From Arcobacter siniprincipis (GTDB lineage Bacteria > Campylobacterota > Campylobacteria > Campylobacterales > Arcobacteraceae), in assembly GCF_048571125.1 (NCBI RefSeq), contig NZ_CP182343.1, positions 310,001 to 374,000 of the forward strand: a stretch of 64,000 nt of DNA, in the 5' to 3' direction. The number at the start of each line of letters is the position of its first letter. Positions within the stretch are counted from its first letter, which is position 1. This document shows, one piece after another, positions 8,633 to 14,199 of this stretch. The position numbers were made by a program, and so were the translations under genes. The notes beneath the pieces are model-generated. The model saw only the letters and a program-made list of their open reading frames with translations. It was not told where the DNA came from and made no database searches.

Positions 8633-9564
8633 GATATTATCCTCGCTTCTTCTATATCTTTATCAGATTGGTTATGATTATTAAAATAACTTTTAATCAT
8701 GTCATTGGTTTTATTATTACCTTGTGTTGGTTTCAATTCTTTAGCTACTTGATAATCTCTATAAGCTCTATCTTGAATAAAATTTAAAAGTGATTTAATA
8801 TATTTTTCATCAACTGGTAAAACTTTAGAATAGTTTTCTAATCCGATTAAAAGCATTTGAAGATTATCTTCAGGTGGAAGTAATGCCATTGCATTTATCG
8901 ATTTTATTTCTTTTATTTTTTCTTGTAGTTGTGAGATATTTTTATAATAAAAAGTGATTATGTCTTTAGGCTTAATTTCATAGTGTGATAATATAGTAGA
9001 GGGATAATGTATAGTAGTAGGATATGTCGGATTTATTTCCGAGTTATTTTCGGATTTATTTCCGAGTTTATTCGGATTTATTTCCGACATAGTGTCATTT
9101 TCATTATTCGGATTTATTTCCGACATAGTGTTTTTGTCTATATTTAGATTATTACTATCGTTATAATAGTCATTTTTACTATTTTTAGTTATATCGTTGT
9201 TATTATCTTCTTCAATTTTTTCGGATTTATTTCCGAGTTTATCATTTGTATTGCTTGAGTGATATTTTTTTCCCAATTCAGTTATCTTGATACAGTCTCT
9301 TTTTCCACTTTTAACATAATCAATAAGTCCTAAAGTTTCAAGACTTTTTAAGTGTCGATAAGTTGTATCAGGTTTTAAATTTAAAAGAGGCAATTCACTA
9401 CATATAGTTTGTCTTGCTACCCAATAATATATTTCATTGTCTATTGCTACAGCTTTTGCCCAAACAGCAGATGTAGTCAATAAGTCAAATATATGTGCTT
9501 GATTTATATTCTTTATACCTAATTGTATGGCTTGGTCTTGGCTAACTTGGATTTTATACTTCAT
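8629..9564 (-). CDS. Phage replication initiator-like protein with internal origin
   Basis: 311 aa. Residues about 1-100 form a winged-helix DNA-binding region (ICSELPLLNLKPDTTYRHLKSLETLGLIDYVKSG). Residues about 105-190 are a low-complexity Asn/Ser/Glu linker encoded by an iteron array; the C-terminal part is helical. This matches the layout of lambda O-type initiators, which bind iterons inside their own gene. RBS GAGGGAAAT precedes ATG 9564. It is the fourth gene of the leftward early operon. The initiator role is inferred from layout and iterons. Confidence 0.7.
   Translation of the reverse strand: MKYKIQVSQDQAIQLGIKNINQAHIFDLLTTSAVWAKAVAIDNEIYYWVARQTICSELPLLNLKPDTTYRHLKSLETLGLIDYVKSGKRDCIKITELGKKYHSSNTNDKLGNKSEKIEEDNNNDITKNSKNDYYNDSNNLNIDKNTMSEINPNNENDTMSEINPNKLGNKSENNSEINPTYPTTIHYPSTILSHYEIKPKDIITFYYKNISQLQEKIKEIKSINAMALLPPEDNLQMLLIGLENYSKVLPVDEKYIKSLLNFIQDRAYRDYQVAKELKPTQGNNKTNDMIKSYFNNHNQSDKDIEEARIIS
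9027..9236. repeat. Five 16-bp iterons with AT-rich stretch: likely phage origin
   Basis: TCGGATTTATTTCCGA occurs five times without mismatch at 9027, 9050, 9072, 9108 and 9221 (start positions). Each copy is itself an inverted repeat (TCGGA/TCCGA). The first three are 22-23 bp apart, about two helical turns. About 97 bp of very AT-rich DNA (9124-9220) separates the last two and could be the unwinding element. Copies are read in two different frames of the host gene, so selection appears to act on the DNA. Confidence 0.8.
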
Positions 9565-9695
9565 ATTTCCCTCTTAAAAATTTCTTCTTTTTTTTAGCTT
9601 TTTTTATAAACTGCTTTATCCTCCTGTGTTAGTATCAACACAAGAAGGACTTGATTAAAAATCAACGGTATGATTAAATAGTTTTTAGATACTAA

Positions 9696-9842
9696 TTATT
9701 TACACTGCATCACCTCTTTTGGAATTGTTAAAGCCTGTATCATCTTCGTTCTCATTTTAGTTATAAGTTGAGTTAGTTTCTTTAACTCTTTTGTTTCTTC
9801 ACAAGGAATCCAAACCCTACCATGACAAGTTCTATACCACAT
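9696..9842 (-). CDS. Small phage protein, 48 aa
   Basis: ATG at 9842 follows a strong ribosome binding site (AGGAGGA, 7 bases upstream) that overlaps the end of the CII-like gene; stop TAA at 9696. The product begins MWYRTCHGRVWIPCEE, with paired Cys, then a basic helix. Function unknown. The 131 bp between this gene and the initiator carry an AGGAGG with no ATG and a small inverted repeat TGTGTT-AGTATC-AACACA (9625-9642), possibly regulatory. Confidence 0.65.
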   Translation of the reverse strand: MWYRTCHGRVWIPCEETKELKKLTQLITKMRTKMIQALTIPKEVMQCK

Positions 9843-9844
9843 GA

Positions 9845-10345
9845 CTATTCCTCCTCTGTTTCTTTGTTTTCAAAGTCTTGTTTCAGCTGTTGAAGTGCTT
9901 TTATTGCTTCGTCTATTTCTGTTATACTTTTGATTTTTTCTTTCATAGTTACTTTTTCATCCATAAGAGATTCTTTTGACTCTTTGAAAGCTTCACCAAA
10001 CTCTATCATTGCAACATCTACTTGAATATTTATTTCATTTGTATTTTTACTATGTTTTAGTACATCTAGCTTTTTAAGTTCAAAGCCATGTTTTCCTGCA
10101 AAATACTCCAAAGTAGAAAAATCTCCACATAGCTCTAAGTGTTGATTCCATTCGCTTACTGTTATATCATTCTCGTTGTTCGAGGGTTTCAATTTAGCTT
10201 CATAAGTTGATTCACTCATGCCTAACTCATGAGCAGCTTCTGCTACTGTAAAACTATTATTTAATCTATCTTTATTAAAAGATTTTCTAAATAGTGATAA
10301 AAACCTAGAATCCTTAGAATCTTTTTTAAATTTATATTCTTTCAT
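9845..10345 (-). CDS. CII-like phage regulatory protein
   Basis: 166 aa. Residues about 30-60 contain the signature FTVAEAAHELGMSESTYEAKLKP of the phage CII / CP76-type helix-turn-helix family; the C-terminal half is a long Lys/Glu helix. In related phages this protein promotes establishment of lysogeny. It overlaps the cro-like gene by four bases and is second in the leftward early operon, where CII lies in lambdoid maps. Confidence 0.7.
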   Translation of the reverse strand: MKEYKFKKDSKDSRFLSLFRKSFNKDRLNNSFTVAEAAHELGMSESTYEAKLKPSNNENDITVSEWNQHLELCGDFSTLEYFAGKHGFELKKLDVLKHSKNTNEINIQVDVAMIEFGEAFKESKESLMDEKVTMKEKIKSITEIDEAIKALQQLKQDFENKETEEE

Positions 10346-10569
10346 GACACCTTTTCCTTGCTTGGATATTTACTTTCTTTTTCTTCATCTGTTATAGTTT
10401 CATTAATATATGATTTAATATCTTTCCATGAATCAAATGGGATATTAAAATCATTATTAAGAGTTAAGATAATCTCATAAGAAGGTTTTCTTTCACCCCT
10501 AACAATTGCATTAACAGTTGAAGTTTTGTAAAAAATTTGCAAAATTTCTTTTAATTTATTTTTTTCCAT
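10342..10569 (-). CDS. Cro-like transcriptional regulator
   Basis: 75 aa with a Cro/CI-type helix-turn-helix in the first half (LKEILQIFYKTSTVNAIVRG). It is divergent from the S24 repressor across a 98-bp operator region and is first in the early operon, the classical cro position. It would repress the repressor and early promoters during lytic growth (family knowledge plus context). Confidence 0.75.
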   Translation of the reverse strand: MEKNKLKEILQIFYKTSTVNAIVRGERKPSYEIILTLNNDFNIPFDSWKDIKSYINETITDEEKESKYPSKEKVS

Positions 10570-10667
10570 TAAGAATGATACGATATGTATCTTTAAAGAA
10601 AGTTTAAATTAATACATAATGTATTTTTAAAATTGATACAATTTGTACTTTATAAGAAGGAATTATT
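10570..10667. promoter_or_regulatory. Divergent immunity operators (three 15-bp sites)
   Basis: Three copies of a 15-bp palindrome with the form (G/A)ATAC-N5-GTAT(C/T) lie between cro and the repressor: GATACGATATGTATC at 10577-10591, AATACATAATGTATT at 10611-10625 and GATACAATTTGTACT at 10635-10649. Three operators in a divergent cI/cro gap mirror the lambda OR layout. Two more copies lie at 12298-12346. Confidence 0.82.
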
Positions 10668-11288
10668 TTGAAAAAAAAATTAGAAGATTTTCAATTTGCA
10701 TATAATTTGAGAAGAATTATGAATCATAAAAATATTACTGGGGAAAACTTAGGTGAACTATTAGGAGTAACAAAAGGTACTGTTATTCACTGGGCAAATG
10801 GTACTAGATTTCCAAAAGAAGAATCAATAAGAAAACTTGTTGAAGTTTTAAAAATTTCATATGATGATTTATTTTGGGGAGAAGAAAAGTTAACTATGAA
10901 TAAAAAGATTCCATTAATTGGTCTTGCTCACTGTGGCGAACCTGCAATTTATGATTTAAATGGATATGAGCCTATTAATGTTCCTGACAATATTTATAAA
11001 GAAGGAATGTATGCAGTAAAAGTAGAAGGTGATAGTATGCTTCCTAAAATAGCGAATGGTGATATTTTATATTGTTTATCAGAATCTAAAGTACATATAA
11101 ATAGTGGAGATATTGTACATTATAAATTAGATGAAGATAGCGGTGTTAAAAAATATAAAATAAATGAAAATGAAACTATTATTTCGCTAATTCCCTTAAA
11201 TAGTGATTATGAAGTTATTAATATACATTGTGATGATATTATAGAACTTTCTATGGCAAAAGTTATTGGTTCATACCGAGAATTTTAA
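10668..11288 (+). CDS. CI/LexA-like prophage repressor (S24 peptidase)
   Basis: 206 aa, TTG start with AAGGAATTATT upstream. Residues about 10-60 are an XRE-type helix-turn-helix (ENLGELLGVTKGTVIHW). Residues about 110-205 are an S24 peptidase domain with VEGDSMLP (nucleophile Ser123) and a KKYKI segment giving the catalytic Lys (161 or 162). The likely self-cleavage bond is Cys89-Gly90 in AHCGEP; Cys-Gly is used by UmuD and some phage repressors. SOS-induced autocleavage would trigger the prophage. Confidence 0.9.
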   Translation: MKKKLEDFQFAYNLRRIMNHKNITGENLGELLGVTKGTVIHWANGTRFPKEESIRKLVEVLKISYDDLFWGEEKLTMNKKIPLIGLAHCGEPAIYDLNGYEPINVPDNIYKEGMYAVKVEGDSMLPKIANGDILYCLSESKVHINSGDIVHYKLDEDSGVKKYKINENETIISLIPLNSDYEVINIHCDDIIELSMAKVIGSYREF

Positions 11289-11317
11289 TAATATATAGGT
11301 TGAAAAGGATTATATAC

Positions 11318-11404
11318 TTGAACTTCCATCACTTAAAATATAGATTTATGATAAGTGCTATACTTTGGATTATTTTGATTGTTTGGTGGTGGACAAGTAA
11401 CTAA
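11318..11404 (+). CDS. Possible 28-aa membrane peptide after repressor
   Basis: TTG at 11318 has AAAAGGA about 9 bases upstream; the 28 codons end in a single hydrophobic helix with a Trp-rich tail (FMISAILWIILIVWWWTSN). It follows the repressor by 29 bp and ends 3 bp before the convergent neighbour. The length and non-ATG start make it tentative; a membrane-active accessory peptide expressed in the lysogen is one possibility. Confidence 0.3.
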   Translation: MNFHHLKYRFMISAILWIILIVWWWTSN

Positions 11405-11407
11405 ATA

Positions 11408-12073
11408 TCAAGAAAAGAATCCAATAAACTCACTTACATTATTCTTAATACTTAGTAAAAAACCCATCACTTTATTAAGCTCTTCTACTTTTTTATAAAC
11501 CTTTTCTAACTTATACTGTATCTCTTTACTCTTTATACTTGAAAGTTCAATTTTGTACAGATAGATTTTCCCAAGAAGTATCTCATAAAGTTTTTTAATT
11601 GCATTATTTCCAGTTATTGAGTGCTCTTTTTTTGCTGCATCCACTGCATCACAAATCCCAAATATGATAACTCTTTGTTCATCAGTGACTTCGGTATCGT
11701 TTTCAGCTTCATCTCTAAGTTCATCAGAAAATTTAACTATGTCTTCAACATCATGTGGTCTTTCAATATTTTCAAAAAATGCAAATACAGTTGATGCGTG
11801 ATTTGCATCTTTAGTAGCTAAGATAGGTTTTACATCTCTTAATCTCAAATTTAAATTTGGAAAAGAAAGCACTTCATATATATCTTTTAAACTATCTTCA
11901 TCTGCCCCAATCACTCTTAAGACTCTCTCACACTCTTCTATTATAAGAGCTCTTTTCTTCAAAAGTTCTATTTGGTTCTTTTCTTCAAAAATTTTTTTAA
12001 ACACTTCATGGAGTGATTCATCTTTATTTTCATATTTACAAAGATTTCTTATAATTTCAACTGTTTTATTCAT
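11408..12073 (-). CDS. Phage hypothetical helical protein, 221 aa
   Basis: Not recognised. It is mostly alpha-helical and charged, with IIRNLCKYENKDESLHEVFKK at the start and no membrane segment. Its start lies inside the end of the 59-aa gene upstream (8-base overlap), so the two form an operon. Two copies of the immunity operator lie upstream of that operon, implying repressor control. Convergent to the repressor gene. Confidence 0.6.
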   Translation of the reverse strand: MNKTVEIIRNLCKYENKDESLHEVFKKIFEEKNQIELLKKRALIIEECERVLRVIGADEDSLKDIYEVLSFPNLNLRLRDVKPILATKDANHASTVFAFFENIERPHDVEDIVKFSDELRDEAENDTEVTDEQRVIIFGICDAVDAAKKEHSITGNNAIKKLYEILLGKIYLYKIELSSIKSKEIQYKLEKVYKKVEELNKVMGFLLSIKNNVSEFIGFFS

Positions 12074-12245
12074 CTGTTTTTACCAATCTTGTTATGGCAT
12101 CTAATTCATTTATTTTGATTTTAATCATATTTATTATAACTTTGCTCTCTTTATTTATTTTAAAATCACCTTTTAACATATGCTTTTTTAATATATCTAT
12201 TTTAGCATCAATATCTTTAATTATTATTTTATCTTGTTCTCTCAT
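12066..12245 (-). CDS. Small phage protein, 59 aa
   Basis: ATG at 12245 is preceded by AAAGG; the stop TAA at 12066 overlaps the next start. The product is a Lys/Ile-rich helix (DKIIIKDIDAKIDILKKHML). It is the first gene behind the repressor-operator pair at 12298-12346. Function unknown; size and placement fit a small regulator or coiled-coil partner of the 221-aa protein it is coupled to. Confidence 0.6.
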   Translation of the reverse strand: MREQDKIIIKDIDAKIDILKKHMLKGDFKINKESKVIINMIKIKINELDAITRLVKTDE

Positions 12246-12297
12246 TACTTTACCTTTATTAAATATTTTTTAAATTATATCATAAAAAATATTTATT

Positions 12298-12346
12298 AAT
12301 ACATATTGTATTAATTTAAGTTTACTCAAAGAATACAAATTGTATT
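12298..12346. promoter_or_regulatory. Second pair of prophage repressor operators
   Basis: AATACATATTGTATT (12298-12312) and AATACAAATTGTATT (12332-12346) match the operators at the cro/repressor gap and are full palindromes outside the N5 core. Their 34-bp spacing equals that of the first two operators at 10577 and 10611. They lie 53 bp upstream of the 59-aa gene. Confidence 0.75.
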
Positions 12347-12500
12347 ATTTCATTATCACTAATATTTAAAGTGAAGTTCTTAAAACAATCCAATGTTAAA
12401 AATCCCCAACTATAAGATGAAGATAAACATCATCTAGGAGGTATCATTCGCCCAAAGAGGTTAAAGAGTGATTTTGTTTATTGAGGTTATGTACAGCTCA

Positions 12501-12572
12501 CCAAGAAAAAAAAGAGTTGGAATATTTATATATTTGAGTTATAGATTTTATAGTTCAATTATATAAATATAA
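12501..12572 (+). repeat. Diverged direct repeat, copy 1 (promoter-like)
   Basis: This stretch resembles 13093-13169 on the same strand. Both hold an A-rich run, a TTGGA/CTGGA block, ATTTATA, TTTGAGTTAT, a further AT-rich part, TTCAAT and ATATAAA. Copy 1 leads straight into the ribosome binding site of the 60-aa membrane protein, so it probably contains its promoter. The preceding 150 bp (12347-12500) hold no gene that I can support. Confidence 0.5.
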
Positions 12573-12582
12573 AGGAGAAATT

Positions 12583-12765
12583 ATGACCATAGGAGATGGA
12601 ATTGCTGCATTTGGTATAGCAATGTTTGGTATTGCTTTTATGATAGCAATTAGTAATGGACACAAAAATGATGGAACAATTGTATATGAAAAAGAAGAAG
12701 AAACATCAACTAATAAACCCTATAAAAAGAAGAAGAATTCCAATCATGACAAAGCAAATACCTAA
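12583..12765 (+). CDS. Small membrane protein, 60 aa
   Basis: ATG at 12583 has AAAGGAG upstream. A Gly/Ala/Ile-rich helix (residues about 6-25, GIAAFGIAMFGIAFMIAI) is followed by a charged tail full of Lys and Glu. The 3' 60 bp overlap the convergent 106-aa gene. Small single-span proteins near phage immunity genes can act in superinfection exclusion, but nothing in the sequence proves that here. Confidence 0.55.
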   Translation: MTIGDGIAAFGIAMFGIAFMIAISNGHKNDGTIVYEKEEETSTNKPYKKKKNSNHDKANT

Positions 12766-13026
12766 AAATCTGTTATTTCTAGGATGACCTGATGTAATGC
12801 CACCTGTTGGCATGAATTCATTTGGTGTGTGGAGTTTGGTTTGTAGTGGATGATTTATCCATTCGCCAAGACCAATTAAAAAACAACCTAATGAAACAAG
12901 TTGTACTAAGCTATTACTTGTTTCTTGAATTTCAATAAAGAGAGAGAAAAAAAGTATAACTCCTGATAATACTGTTACTGCATGGTACCAGTAATCAATA
13001 TTTAATTTAGCCAAAGGATTATCCAT
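12706..13026 (-). CDS. Membrane protein, 106 aa, about three helices
   Basis: Hydrophobic segments lie at residues about 14-32, 40-56 and 85-105, joined by a polar loop with TPTGG-like residues and HPRNN. ATG 13026 has AAAGG about 9 bases upstream. Not recognised. It converges on, and overlaps, the 60-aa membrane gene by 60 bp, unusual enough that one of the two may be mis-sized, though both have good ribosome binding sites. Confidence 0.6.
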   Translation of the reverse strand: MDNPLAKLNIDYWYHAVTVLSGVILFFSLFIEIQETSNSLVQLVSLGCFLIGLGEWINHPLQTKLHTPNEFMPTGGITSGHPRNNRFLGICFVMIGILLLFIGFIS

Positions 13027-13092
13027 AAGTGAGCCTTTATATATAAGTTTGTAGCAAAATAATTATATCAAAGGTTCTCTTATGTGTAATAC

Positions 13093-13169
13093 ATAAAGAA
13101 AAGAAAAGTGCTGGAGCTATTTATATTTGAGTTATTTATATATTAGATAATTCAATAGTGGATATAAAA
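13093..13169 (+). repeat. Diverged direct repeat, copy 2
   Basis: Second copy of the block at 12501-12572. Unlike copy 1 it is not followed by a plus-strand gene; it runs into the minus-strand terminator hairpin at 13166. It may be a leftover of a duplication of a small membrane-protein cassette whose gene has been lost (inference). Confidence 0.45.
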
Positions 13170-13185
13170 CCCGACCGAAGTCGGG
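13166..13185 (-). terminator. Terminator with UUCG tetraloop
   Basis: On the minus strand CCCGAC-TTCG-GTCGGG is followed by TTTT. The C(UUCG)G loop makes a very stable hairpin. It lies 4 bp past the stop of the 66-aa gene at 13190 and is a good rho-independent terminator for it. Confidence 0.8.
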
Positions 13186-13189
13186 ACAG

Positions 13190-13390
13190 TTATAAATAAT
13201 TGTGAAGAAAGTCTATAACTGTTTTAATCAAAGCACTAGCTAGTGATTTGTTTGTTACTTTTCCTACATAGCGAGTAAGACAAGTACCTAAAATTAATGG
13301 TAATCCGATATACGAACACCACGCTATAATTATACAGATTAAAATTAGGGCAATATTTCTATTCCCTAAAAATGTTGGTAAATTAATCAT
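13190..13390 (-). CDS. Small membrane protein, 66 aa
   Basis: ATG 13390 with AAAGGA upstream. A hydrophobic helix at residues about 12-35 (IALILICIIIAWCSYIGLPLIL) precedes a basic, amphipathic C-terminal part. Not recognised. It is the third small membrane protein within 800 bp, lies directly downstream of the 5S rRNA gene on the same strand, and has its own terminator. Holin-like size, but the topology gives no firm case. Confidence 0.6.
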   Translation of the reverse strand: MINLPTFLGNRNIALILICIIIAWCSYIGLPLILGTCLTRYVGKVTNKSLASALIKTVIDFLHNYL

Positions 13391-13405
13391 TAGTTATTTT
13401 CCTTT

Positions 13406-13432
13406 AAAAAACTAATTCAGCCTTATAAAGGC
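13406..13432 (-). terminator. Hairpin downstream of 5S rRNA
   Basis: On the minus strand GCCTT-TAT-AAGGC is followed after eight bases by T6. It lies about 20 bp past the 5S 3' end and just before the ribosome binding site of the 66-aa gene. It could end the 5S transcript or act as a leaky barrier. Confidence 0.5.
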
Positions 13433-13451
13433 ACACAAGCTGAGCGACTGA

Positions 13452-13568
13452 ACCTTGCAACGACCTACATTCCCACTCTTGAAAAAAGCAGTATTATCGG
13501 CGATGTATTGCTTAACTTCTAGGTTCGGAATGGAGCTAGGTGTTTCCAATACTCAATAATAACAAGGC
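13452..13568 (-). rRNA. rrf: 5S ribosomal RNA
   Basis: The minus strand reads GCCTTG at the 5' end, then the universal 5S core GGAAACACCTAGCTCC-ATTCCGAACC, AGAAGTTAAGC and CGCCGATAATACTGC, and closes with GTAGGTCGTTGCAAGGT, whose CAAGG pairs with the 5' CCTTG to form helix I. Length is about 117 nt, a full gene. A 7-nt complement flanks it (AGCGACT 13601-13607 upstream, AGTCGCT 13443-13449 downstream), like an rRNA processing stem. No 16S or 23S sequence is adjacent. It lies in mid-prophage. Confidence 0.92.
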
Positions 13569-13595
13569 AAAAAAAAAGCCATTCTTTCGAATGGC
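13569..13595 (-). terminator. Terminator-like hairpin just upstream of 5S
   Basis: On the minus strand GCCATTC-GAAA-GAATGGC (GNRA tetraloop, 7-bp stem) is followed by T9, then directly by the 5S 5' end. It looks like a canonical rho-independent terminator. It also lies inside the 7-nt processing stem that flanks 5S, so it may instead be read through and act as a processing signal. Confidence 0.65.
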
Positions 13596-13757
13596 CCTTT
13601 AGTCGCTTTTTTGTGTGTTCTAAATGATTAAATACCTCTGTATCTGTAAGATCTTCACTTCTTACATTCCTAGGAGTTTAAAAATGAACTAACATGAACA
13701 ACAAGTTAATTCCACGAAAATATTAAATAATAATCTCTAAGAAATAACTTCTGATGT
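13578..13757 (-). ncRNA. Candidate non-coding transcript or 5S leader
   Basis: The segment lies between a consensus promoter and a strong terminator hairpin. It has no open reading frame with a ribosome binding site and contains AGGAATGTAAGAAGTGAAGATC-type purine-rich stretches. Two readings fit: a stand-alone small RNA of about 180-190 nt, or the leader of a 5S precursor. I found no match to 6S, tmRNA or SRP RNA from memory. Confidence 0.35.
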
Positions 13758-13763
13758 ACACGG

Positions 13764-13792
13764 ATTATATAGAATTTTGTGTGCACTGTCAA
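13764..13792 (-). promoter_or_regulatory. Perfect sigma-70 promoter upstream of 5S
   Basis: On the minus strand TTGACA (13792-13787), a 17-bp spacer and TATAAT (13769-13764). Both hexamers match consensus exactly with the ideal spacing, which is rare and typical of rRNA or strong phage promoters. Transcription would run toward the hairpin at 13569-13595 and the 5S gene. Confidence 0.8.
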
Positions 13793-13946
13793 TACATTTG
13801 TTATAACACACTGGGTAACTTTATAAAATCATTCATTTTGTGAAGTATTTACACAGAAAAATTACAAAAAGTAATACTATTTATAAATATTTATACATAT
13901 TTATAGAAGAACTTATTTAAAAAAAAGACTCTATTCTATATATAAG

Positions 13947-14050
13947 CCACCACAAAACTACAAATACAAAGGATGATTTCGATTTTTTTTAATACTGTGG
14001 TGGTTTTTATATGGAATAAAACTTGGTAGCGACATGAATGTCGGGACCAA
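13947..14050 (+). promoter_or_regulatory. Structured leader of the plus-strand early operon
   Basis: Two hairpins precede the first plus-strand genes. CCACCACA (13947-13954) can pair with TGTGGTGG (13996-14003), which is followed by T5, an attenuator-like shape with a 41-nt loop. TTGGT-AG-CGACAT (14023-14035) pairs with ATGTCG-GG-ACCAA (14038-14050). Their position matches a lambda left-operon leader with antitermination signals, but no boxA is evident. The 150 bp before this (13793-13946) are AT-rich and hold no gene. Confidence 0.35.
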
Positions 14051-14067
14051 AAAAATAAAGGATAAAT

Positions 14068-14199
14068 ATGAGTAAAAAAAATAAAATCTTATGCCCTGAT
14101 AAGTAGGTATTAATTAGAAAAAGAAAAACAAGAGAATTAGAATTTAAACCAGTTATAAAAATGAAAGGATTAAATTATGCTAAGAAAGAATTACAATGA
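14068..14199 (+). pseudogene. Basic short ORF interrupted by amber codon
   Basis: ATG 14068 has AAAGGA 7 bases upstream, but after 12 codons meets TAG (14104). The same frame then stays open for 30 codons rich in Lys/Arg (VLIRKRKTRELEF..) to a TGA at 14197, overlapping the next gene's start. Either a decayed small protein, a 12-residue leader peptide, or a readthrough product. Small basic proteins in this position are antiterminators in lambda-like phages; that link is speculative. Confidence 0.3.

Noticed and set aside
9027..9236. CRISPR-like short repeat series
   Set aside because: Copies are only 16 bp, spacers vary from 6 to 97 bp, and the whole lies in a coding gene; iterons explain it better.
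12066..12245. Toxin-antitoxin pair with the 221-aa gene
   Set aside because: The overlap and small-large order fit a TA layout, but neither protein shows a known toxin or antitoxin motif.
12436..12457. Excellent AGGAGGT ribosome binding site at 12436
   Set aside because: No ATG, GTG or TTG lies at a usable distance; the only frame would need ATT and is 12 codons long.
13402..13620. Remnant of a full rRNA operon around 5S
   Set aside because: I looked for 23S 3'-end and 16S sequences on both sides and saw none; only the 5S gene and leader are present.
13973..14029. 18-aa hydrophobic peptide (type I toxin-like) in the left-operon leader
   Set aside because: The only Shine-Dalgarno-like AAAGG touches the ATG, leaving no spacing, and no antisense RNA promoter is evident; the frame probably arises from the T-rich hairpin arm.
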